Shown in pieces: positions 54,737 to 64,000 of a DNA stretch of 64,000 nucleotides. The stretch's first letter is position 1. Each line of letters starts with the position of its first letter. Source of the DNA: Strongyloides papillosus (taxonomy: Eukaryota > Nematoda > Chromadorea > Rhabditida > Strongyloididae); the NCBI GenBank assembly GCA_005656395.1, contig SRSI01000066.1, positions 744,001 through 808,000 of the forward strand, in the 5' to 3' direction. The translations under genes were made by a program, and so were the position numbers. The notes beneath the pieces are model-generated. The model was not told where the DNA came from and did no database searches. It worked only from the letters and a program-made list of their open reading frames with translations.

Positions 54737-56293
54737 TAACAAATACTCTAAATACTTTTAAATTTAAATGTTATTTTAAATTGAGAATCTTGCAATAACA
54801 CTTTCAAAAGCTTAAATATCCAAAGAAATGTGAGAAGGCGTGTATTCTTTTTGTATTTGAGATGTTAGTTTTATGTTAAAATTGGGCAAAGAAGTTAAAA
54901 GTATTTCTAGTTTTATCATAAACTAATTGAGTAGAAACATTTTTATTTTTGTGAAAACAAAAACATCCATTCCAATTGTTTTTAATGAAAAATGGAATTT
55001 ATAAAATATATGGGCGTTAGCTTAAATTTGTCTCATTAAAAAATATCGGTTAGTGAATATTAAATTTAAAAAAATATATCGATATATTATTATTACTTTC
55101 TGTAACACTAAAAATTAATTGTGTACATATGTCTTGATAAAAAAAATGTCTTCAAAACTTTCAATTGGTCCTTTTTTTTAACTAAATTCAACTGTTTTAG
55201 ATAAAAAAATCTTCTAACAACAATATAATGATTGTAAAGCATTTTTAAAGTATAAGCACAGCTGCGCGATTATTCCTTAGTTTTGAAAATAATTCATACG
55301 AAAAAATGCTAAATTTGTTATTTAAAAAAAACTATATTTTTTAATACGTTTTTAACAGTTAAAAAAATATTTAAATAAAAAAATGGAAAAAATATTTACT
55401 CAGAAATATTCAGTCTACTTCTGAGATGTTGAAAATCTGTAAATATGTTTTAAATATTATAATATATATAAAAGTCTGTTAAAAACATTTATAGAATAAT
55501 ATGTAAACGTTTACAATAATGTTAAAAATGAAGAAGACAAAAGAAATATCATTTATAATGTATAAAATAAGGATTTTATCTTTAAACCTAACTTTAGTGT
55601 CATGAATTTATCATATTTTTTAAAAGCAACAATAGTTTAGAGATATAAAAATGAGAAATAGTATATTTTCGTGAAAACAAGACATTCAAACTTCTATTTA
55701 TAGGCGGAATATAATAAAATCTTAAAATTACTTTATTTTAACAAAAATAAAAGTTATTTTAAATTTAATTAAGTATCTGGTGGATAACTAGCATAATTCC
55801 AAAAAACAAAAAAAACAATGTTTAGTAATATATGAAATTATGATAAACAGAGTTATCAACGAAAAATATTTAACCTTTTAGTTTAAAATTGCAATATAAT
55901 TATACTTCAATAAACTTATAATAAAAATCTTCAATAATTATAAAGACATTACTATTGATAGAATAAATAAGAATGTTAGGGAACTCTTAGATATGCCTGC
56001 TATACTTCCATCAAAAATATTTAAATAGATAAGAACAAATAAGATTTATTGGTGAATAATACATATACAAATGTTTATGGTGACACTATTTTTATATATT
56101 ATTATGTTAATTTTATTTATTTAAAATAATTGAAAAAAAATATAATCCACCAGCAAAAATAATTGACCAAAATTTTTATATTACTATTATTTCTCAATTG
56201 TTAAAAGTTTTACAAAATTATTACCGTTAATAAATATTAGTTAAGTAAGGGAATTTTGTTGTTATAAGTTTAAAATATATTAATAATTGTTAA
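54737..56293. other. Gene-poor region
   Basis: About 1.56 kb of very A+T-rich DNA between the dehydrogenase start and the 3' end of the MSP-domain gene. No supportable ORF, RNA or repeat was found. Confidence 0.45.
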
Positions 56294-57180
56294 TTATACT
56301 CCACAAATTCCTATTGTTCCACGTTTACGTGTTTTTTCATATGCTTTGTATGTTGTTACATCTGCCTTTAAATCTAATGGTCCTGTTACATCATTATTTA
56401 TATTCTCTTTACTGGTAGTATTATCTCCATTGGGTGGAAATAAAAATTTAGCCAAACATTGAATTATACCATTTGAGCCATTATTTCCATTAATTTTTTT
56501 AGGTTTCTCATCATTACCAATATTAGAAACAACACGATGTGACGGAGTACGAATGTGAGATTTCATGACAGGTTCATTATTAAAAATATTTTTATTTTTT
56601 GGACAATAAGTCATTTTGTCCTTCCAATCAAATGTTTCTGCAACATTAGTTCCTAAAATAAATATATATATTGGTTTTGAAACTTAAGAATAATATGTTT
56701 ACCATCATCAATGGGATGACAAGTTTTAGTATCTCCCTCAGTATAATAATCTATTGGAAGTACAATTGGATCAATTAACAAAGCTCTAGCAGGAAGATCT
56801 ATAACCATCTTACGTGGACATTCAGTAGAAATTTTTTTTATTATAAAACGATGTGATAATTGTCCAATACATTCATCATTCCCATATAACCAGCTACGCC
56901 TTTCTTTGAAATTATTCTTATTAACATCCATACAATAAACATCAAGGTATATTTTGCCAATTTTTGATTCAATCTTAGAAAATGATTCATTTAAAGTTAC
57001 TTCGATTCTTTGAAATTCCCCTCGTCGAATAGCTCCTACACAAGGTTTCACCTTAACAGATAATGAGCAACTCTGGCGAACTTTATAGACGACATCTTTA
57101 TTGGAGGTATTACGAAGAACAAGCACTTTGGTTTGTTTATCATTGTGAGACTCAAAATTGAAGAAAGCTGGTGGATTCAT
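56294..57180 (-). CDS. MSP-domain protein with long C-terminal tail, two exons
   Basis: Exons are 56703-57180 and 56294-56652, with a 50-bp intron in phase 1, giving 278 aa. The first exon encodes an MSP-like beta-sandwich: an early FNFESHNDKQTKVLVLRNTSNKDVVYKV strand pair, then CVGAIRRGEFQRIEV, characteristic of MSP-fold proteins. The second exon adds a polar, Asn-rich, disordered tail with no motif. It has no transmembrane helix, unlike VAP proteins. The domain is divergent compared with the small SSP-type gene at 34083-34409. It may be sperm-associated like other nematode MSP proteins, but that is only a family inference. Confidence 0.75.
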
Positions 57181-58986
57181 TTGATTTTGGTAGAATAAAA
57201 AAAATTTAATTGTTGGAAGAGAAATATAATCAAATATATATTAATAAAATTCATAAATAAATTTGTTTTATCATTTTGTACATAAATTTTACTCGTGTTT
57301 TGATATTTAAAATTTGTCGTTAATTAAAAAAAAGACTTACTAATTTTTTCTAAAGATCATTCTCTTTAATACTATACAAAAATAATCTTTAAAAATTTAA
57401 AATTAAATAAACGGAAGTTTCTACAATTATTCGCTCTAAGAATACTATTAGAAAGATGTTTATTATATAATTAGAATTATATTTTCTTATTTATCAATCA
57501 AACAACATTATTTCGAATTTTTTTGTTATACTTTCCTACCACACTTCTTATTTATTTTCCTTTTTTAATGATTATATTATATTATTAACAGTTAATTTGA
57601 ATACTATAAAAATTCCATCTTACTATAGTAATATTTATTTTGATAAATATTTTTCCTTATGTCATCATTTAAATTATTGGATATGGGAATGATCAAATTT
57701 TCAGTATAAATGAATATTGATTTAAAACTTATATTATGTTTACAATGACACATCTTATGGTGATTAAATTAAAGCTGTAGCAGTGTACTACTATAATTTT
57801 AATCTTTTTGATATTGTATCAAGTTTTATCATATTCATCTAAAAGATTAATAATCAATGTATGAAAATTAGAAAAACGACAATAGATATGGTTATTATTA
57901 CTTATAAGTAGGTATAAGTATTGCGCTGTAGTTTCAGTGATTGATATAGTTGTAGCATTTTTCTTTAGAATCTTTTATCATGCTTAAAGATTTATAAATT
58001 AAAAAAAAATTATGTAGAATGAAATAACTGTAACAGTTAAAATGTTTTATTGTAGTTAAATATTTTCAAATAACAATAATTTTAAGTAATGTTATAAACA
58101 TGTTGATCTACATTACCATATTATCATTCATCGGAAGTGAAATTAAGATGATAAATAGTTTTGTTACTTTACCATTTATCAATGTAATTTTACATTTCTA
58201 TTATATTAAAAAAATTTTTTAAATTGTTATACTAGATTTATTCTATAAAATAAATTATATTGAACAATTTCTTTTTGTTTCCGTAATTAATCTCATAATA
58301 AAAATTTCTTTTTGTCACGACTCGTAAATTTAAAGAAATATTTAAAGATTATAACATTTTGATGATTCTAACCTTTGTTGGTTGAAGACTATTTTATCAC
58401 CTGATTTGCATTTTATATACTTTTAATTTTACTTATCTTAACAATCATCATGAAAATATAAATTTTTTGTTTTTAACACATTATACTAAATTGAAGTTAT
58501 GGTTTATACTATGTATGTCGCCGTGGCGGCGCCAGTGGAGTGCAAAGGGTTAGGTTTTATTGTTTTTTTTTGTAAAGATTTCACATTCTTTTGCAAATGT
58601 TGCAATAATTATTTTTAAAATTTTCTTCCACATTATTAAGCAATTTATTGTGATTTATTGATACATTAAATGAATCTCTTAACTTGTATTTCTCCTTGTT
58701 CTAACAATGTTGTGGTAATAGACTTTTTAATTATTATTCATTTGTTTCACAAACGCTTATTTTTTATCTACTTGTGATAGTAAAAAGTTAAAAAATATTG
58801 GTGTAAATTTTTCAAATTTCAAAATATTAATGACCTTAGGGAGCGATAATGAGAAATGTTTTACATTTTCAATTCTCTAATGTAATTATGTAATTAAAAA
58901 TATAATAACTTAAAAACATTCAAAAATATTGAATTTCATTTATTTTATATTATTTAACTTTTACAAGAAAATTTTTGATTGACATA
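57181..58986. other. Gene-poor region with a small GC-rich island
   Basis: 1.8 kb, very A+T-rich apart from a conspicuous G+C-rich patch at about 58517-58548. That patch lies within a 35-codon ATG ORF (58511-58618). No other structure is seen. Confidence 0.45.
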
Positions 58987-59220
58987 ATGATTAAGTTTTT
59001 AATACTCATATCAGTTGTCTTTTCTATATTCACTAATATTGTTTTAACTTTTCATTATCCATACATTCACAAGGATTTTCCACTTGATTTCAATAGTAAA
59101 AATGACATAGCTCTTCAACGTATTTTAAAACGCCGATTTGGGTTGCGTATGCCGAATCTTATTAGAATAAATCCCAATGATGTGTTGTTTAATGCAAAAC
59201 TTAAGAAAGGAGCCGATTAA
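58987..59220 (+). CDS. Candidate secreted peptide precursor
   Basis: A 77-aa ATG ORF. It begins with a good signal peptide (MIKFLILISVVFSIFTNIVLT). The mature region holds a tribasic site, LKRRFGLRMPN, at about residues 47-57, and a second basic pair, LKKGAD, at the end. Neuropeptide-like precursors in nematodes often have this size and such processing sites, but there is no repeated peptide and no C-terminal Gly next to a dibasic site for amidation, except the KKG at the end, which has the wrong order. It could be a neuropeptide, a small secreted effector, or chance. The frame following it (59220-59417) is probably not a gene. Confidence 0.5.
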   Translation: MIKFLILISVVFSIFTNIVLTFHYPYIHKDFPLDFNSKNDIALQRILKRRFGLRMPNLIRINPNDVLFNAKLKKGAD

Positions 59221-62115
59221 TGTTTTTTACAGCCGTTAACAATAAAAATCACTCATTCATCTGCAGCACTTTTACTAATTTCTATAAAAATTATTTGGCT
59301 ATTAATAAAATAAAAAGCAACCAATACGTTAAATTAATTAATTTTTCTTATACTATGCTTTTAATAATCATTACACTAATAATAAAGTTTATGATTACGT
59401 ATGACCTTCAATATTAACTAATATAAAATATCTTTTCAACTTTTATATTCTCTCATTTTCTAACAAGTATATCAGTCATTAATTTAGACATATTTCAATA
59501 ATTACATCATTAATATATATAAAGTATTATAATATTGAAATATCTATTAAGATATTTCTAATTACTTTAGTGATTCCTTTTCCAATTTTTATAATCTATA
59601 TTTATAAACATTACATCCGGAGTGACCTGAATGTCTGTCTTCTGTAATGTTAACAAGTTCCTCATTAACTATAAAAATTGCTAAATTATTTTATTTAACC
59701 ATACAAAAATTTTAATTCAAACATCAAGGTTCCATATTCCTTAAATTTTCTTAATAGCATATTTTTATGCCATAGTATTAAATAAAGAAGCTTATGAAAT
59801 GTAAAATAAAAATTTTAAGAATTGTTTTTACTTGAGTATAAATATTGAAATCAAACTATCTTATTATTTCAATATTTTGTTTTATCTATGGTTGTTATAT
59901 TTATAAAATTAAAACTATTAACAAGTTTAAAACGAAAAGTCTATACACCTACACACTATTTTTTTAAACATATTTTAAAAATATAAAATATTTAAGATAG
60001 TGTTTAAATGAACATTTCACTCCTCTTATATTTTATTTCATTCATGAGTTAAAAGTTATTCTTTTCCTTGACCCTGATCCTTTAATAATATTTTCTTTAT
60101 AGTCTTAAGATATGTATTTGCATACGTATTTCTTCTAATAAAGAGTACTTAAATTTTAGAATAATAAATGATAAAAACAAAATTATACAGAGCGAGTCAA
60201 AAGATACATTTTAGTTTTATTAACTTTTTTTATACGTAATATCTTTTTTTACTTTATATTACTTTGATAACCAAAGATTGGAAAATTATTTATATATTAA
60301 AATTATTCTTAAGAAAATAACATTGAAAGGAAGGTTATAAAATTTAATTAAAAAAATTCTAATTGAAAACATAAACATATATTTAAATTTATAATCTTAA
60401 TTAGCTATATTTTTAAATGATTGAATATTCATTGTTAATATTTATATTGGTTTATAACTTTTACAATTTCTAAACTAATTTTTTTTATATAACATTTAAT
60501 AACATTGCTTAATATTTATTGATAATAGTGATTTTGTAATATTTTATAATCTTCCAATAGTTGAAAATAAAGTTTTGTGTGAAATGAAAAAATATATTAA
60601 GCATGAAAAAGTTTTAAAATTTTAAAACGTCATTTCACTCACCCAATATTTATAAAATTTAATATTTTAAAGCTTTTATCGAGTGTAGAATCATTAGGTA
60701 AAAGTTTTTACTTAAAAAACAATGACAAGTTTACAAAAAAGATTGCAAACAATATAATAGTATGTGATATAAATTAATTTTATTGTTCTATTATTGTGAT
60801 TCTCTTTTTGTTATCATACCATTCTTTAGTTCTTTTTTAAATAAAAACTTATAATTTAATGTCTCTACACAACATAAAACTTTGACACATTATTAAATTT
60901 TACTGATTAAAAGCAATAAAATATTAGGTACCTAAATGTTGTCAAAAGATATTACAGTGCAATTAATTAATATCATTTGTACTACTATAAAAATAATAAT
61001 ATTTTAAATGTACGTTATTCATTCATAAGATAAATTAAGAGACCAAATGCACCTTTAAGAATTATATAAACCTGACTTTTAGGACAATATGTCATTTTAT
61101 TTTGTAACACACGAGTAGATATATATATATTTCTGATAAGAAATTTAAAAAACACGTTAATAATTCTACTTATCTCTGTTTTGATTCTTCAGTTAGTTAT
61201 TAATTAATTGTTTAATATTTACAACCCATAATTTTATTATTTTATCAATTATTCTTTTAAATAACATTTTTATTTAATATTATTTCGTAATGATGACCAA
61301 TTAATAATTTATTATATCAAATTGAATAAATTACCTATTTTTAAATTATAAACAATAAGATTTAAGACAGATCACAGGTAATAAAACTTAGCTATAAGCA
61401 CAAAATAACGAAATAATTTAAAACATTTTTTTTAAGATATATTTAAATATATAAATAGTTCTAGAATTATACAAAAACGGTGTTAAAGTTCAGGAGTAAA
61501 GTCTTATTTTGGAGATATGTCTTTAGTCGTTTATTTACCTAAAATATAATGATAAAAGGTACAATTTTATTTGGCAAAATATGTTTTGTTGAACATTTTT
61601 ATTTTCCTAATGATGTAATCGTAAATTTTTCCAACCCATAATTTTGCTAATTCTATAATTTTTTTATATCTTTATTATATTATTTGAATACAACACAATA
61701 TTTTTTGGTGATATTATAGTTAATTTTTTTTTAAATACATAACTTTTTCTTTTATTTATATAATATCATTTATGACCTATCTTTTTTATGGAAATGTACA
61801 TTTTAAAAAATTTTTAACATAGAAAAGTTTAAATGAGTTTTACATTTTATGCAAAAAAAGAATAATTTCTTTTTACATATTCTTGTAAAGTTATTAATAT
61901 TATTATAATTAAAAAAATAATTGTTAATTATGTAGAACTTTCTATGCTATATATTTTATATTTGTACTAATGTAAATTGTTAATAATTCTAACATGTTAT
62001 AATATTGTGCTTTGTAGTAAATAATTTAATTAATGCAAAATGTTATGTTTATATTGTTATTCTTATATTATTAAAATTTTTAAGTATAGTTTTCTTTAGA
62101 TTTGGATAGAATTTA
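59221..62115. other. Long A+T-rich gene desert
   Basis: 2.9 kb, extremely A+T-rich, mostly homopolymer and TA-rich runs. No ORF above background, tRNA or repeat family is visible. The last bases (TTTCTTTAG at about 62092-62100) form a candidate acceptor for the next gene. Confidence 0.5.
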
Positions 62116-63112
62116 ATGGAACAAGCTTATGTGGATATTTGTACAATAAAAGAGAAATCAAATAGTAAGTTAAAAATAAATAATGTTCAAAATGGAAGAT
62201 TGTTTGGAGATGGCGAAATTCGTTTTACAGAAACAATTTCAATTAATATGTCAATTTTTCGTAATAAGAAAATTGTTGAAAATTTTTCTAAATTACATAC
62301 ACCTTCTAAACGCAAACTGTCGTCACAATCATCCAATTCATTATCCTCAATATTTTCGCATTTGACAAATAGAAATTATTCCGCTAAAGGAGGTATTTTA
62401 AGTTCTGCTTCTAGTAGGAGAAATTCAAATAGTGATTCGCCAAGTAATTTAACATCTTTTTCATCTTTACCACAAATTTGCATAATTTTTAAACTTGATA
62501 ATGAGGTAATATATCAATCTGATGCGATAACATTTTCAGACAGGTTAGTTTTAAAAATATATTTAGCTTCTAATTAATTTTAATAAAGTTATTTTTGAAA
62601 ACACTTTTTTTATTGGGATTATTTCTTTTCTATTTGAAAAGAAAAGCGTTTAAAATAGAATATTAATATTTCATCGTTATACATAATTTTATTACTTTGA
62701 TAATTTATTATATTAATTTTGGTGACTATCCTGCTTAATAATATGCTACTTTGATAAGTTATTTTTTTTAAATATCTATTTACAGCATAATACTACGGGA
62801 GGTATTTTCTAAAGAAATTCAAAAAAATTTTCGGCTATTTCATATTGTATTTGCTGAAATATCTTCATCTAATGATACAACACCTATGCCTTTGGGCTTA
62901 ATTTCTTTACGTAGGAGAGATATTGCCAAATTTTCAAATGAAGAGAGGTGGTTTACAGTAAGACCTATTTCCAGAACGGAATATGTTTCAACACAACAAA
63001 ATAGAAAATTAGGAATAAAAGGAATAGAAAATCAAGATATTTTACGTGACATATGTGGTAGTGTTTACTTAAATATTTCTTATAATGATAGTAAAAAATG
63101 TCTTCAAATAAG
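62116..63112 (+). CDS. C2-domain protein, 5' part only (RasGAP-like?)
   Basis: Exons are 62116-62543 and 62786-63112; the second ends in a donor site (AG|GTAATA) and the gene should continue beyond the window. 251 codons are readable. The first about 130 residues are Ser-rich and polar. A C2-like beta sandwich then follows: ICIIFKLDNEVIYQSDAITF, LGLISLRRRDIAKF, RWFTVRPI, and later GSVYLNISYN, the pattern of the C2 domain that precedes RasGAP catalytic domains. Calcium-binding Asp residues seem missing. The RasGAP call is a guess from this pattern. An in-frame stop (TAG) lies just before the ATG, supporting this start. Confidence 0.5.
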
Positions 63113-64000
63113 GTAATAAGAATATAAATTTTTATATTTATTTTACACATATTTAAGATGATATAATTTTTAATGTATAATTATTAGTCATTTTAATAAT
63201 ATATTTTAAAATTGCGTAGGTTCATATTATAGAATGCATTATTTTCGTCTTACATACGCCATAATTCAAAATTTAATTGAACTTTTATTTTAATTTACAT
63301 TAATGGTATGTTTCTGAGGCCTTTTTATTATCACATTATTAAGCTACTTATTGTTAATGAAATTTTTCTTTTTTTATAGTAACTGGTTCACAAAATTAAT
63401 GATCTTTTTTTAATTTTTATATAATATCTCTAAATTTTTCTATTTTGAAACGCCAACGCTGTTATTACGATTATATAATTATTGCGTTTATTAAAAAATA
63501 CAAATTTACATATAATTTAGTTTTATTTATTGGTAAAAGTAATAAATTAATATCTAGGGAATAAAATTTGTAGTTTTTTTTATTTTATATAATTAATTGC
63601 TGTAAAAATACGTATAAAAATTCAGTTAGTTTTATTTATTTCTGATTTTGAGATATAATTATATTAAGAAATAAAAACTATTATAAAATTTAGTGAAATA
63701 ATCAATTTTTTTATTAAAAAATGAGAAAAAATAGTACACTTATTTATATGTAATTTTATTGTAAAATATGCTGATATATTTTTAATACTTTGAAGCGAAA
63801 TTTATTCATTAAAAGAAAAATATTTTGATTTATTAATGGCACGCCACCCACTGGTTCTAATTCTTTTAAATATTTTGCTTTAATAACAAGAATCATAGAG
63901 TTGTTCATTGAATATAAAATGCTATCTGATTAGAGCCTATTTAATATACAACAATTTGTGTCTGTTGGTAAATGTGTAAAATTGAGTCGATTCATTTTGT
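63113..64000. other. Intron of the C2-domain gene or spacer
   Basis: About 890 bp of A+T-rich sequence after the donor at 63113. No acceptor leading into a convincing exon was found, so the next exon is probably beyond the window. Confidence 0.4.

Noticed and set aside
59220..59417. 65-aa ORF overlapping the stop of the candidate peptide gene
   Set aside because: It looks like A+T-rich 3' UTR; the TAATG overlap is probably chance.

Overview
The window looks like nuclear DNA of a nematode. The flanks are very A+T-rich, introns are mostly 35-50 bp, genes are compact, and several starts sit just after a TTTCAG-type acceptor, which suggests spliced-leader trans-splicing. It also carries nematode-restricted major sperm protein (MSP) family genes and several proteins that fit nematode orthologs (HDA-4, VPS-33.2, PATR-1, UNC-93-like). 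The extreme A+T bias and low intron density suggest a clade IV nematode such as a strongyloidid; that placement is an inference.

Layout. 0-10 kb: DPH5 (diphthamide synthesis), a GRIP-domain golgin, a class IIa histone deacetylase (hda-4) and a VPS33B-type Sec1/Munc18 protein. 10-20 kb: a secreted Thr/Ser/Glu-rich protein, SDHAF3, a four-helix membrane protein, an ITFG2-like protein, a tightly overlapping NDUFAF8-UTP23 pair, an aquaglyceroporin and a small metallothionein (19520-19731) split by an intron. 20-30 kb: uridine phosphorylase, an unrecognised protein, PATR-1, tRNA-Met, a probable MED30, two tandem TLC-domain genes and a small Cys-rich secreted protein. 30-43 kb: PLEKHD1-like, a small membrane protein, an MSP-domain sperm protein, a thrombospondin-repeat mucin, an acid-sphingomyelinase-like phosphodiesterase, an NDUFAF4-like protein, an UNC-93-like transporter and ribosomal protein S23. 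43-49 kb: CDC-48/p97 and an MFSD8/CLN7-like transporter. 49-55 kb: a short-chain dehydrogenase gene whose single intron is occupied by an apparently young DIRS-type tyrosine-recombinase retrotransposon. 55-64 kb: a two-exon MSP-domain gene, a candidate secreted peptide precursor, long A+T-rich gene-poor DNA, and the 5' part of a C2-domain gene that runs off the window.

The most distinctive item is the retrotransposon (about 4.26 kb, 49982-54245). It has 118-bp inverted repeats that match at every base, a 103-bp internal complementary region that is exactly the complement of the two outer ends joined through one shared ATT, and three minus-strand ORFs (gag-like, RT/RNase H, tyrosine recombinase). 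It is visibly richer in G+C than its surroundings. Other points of note are a Gly in place of an expected zinc-ligand Asp in the class IIa HDAC, an ATGA stop/start overlap between NDUFAF8 and UTP23, and a host dehydrogenase whose catalytic motifs look degenerate.

Most neighbours are unrelated housekeeping genes. Three assembly factors for mitochondrial respiratory complexes (SDHAF3, NDUFAF8, NDUFAF4) lie here but are not adjacent, so I read no pathway clustering into that. Intron boundaries were deduced from GT-AG signals, reading frame and family similarity, and there is no transcript evidence.
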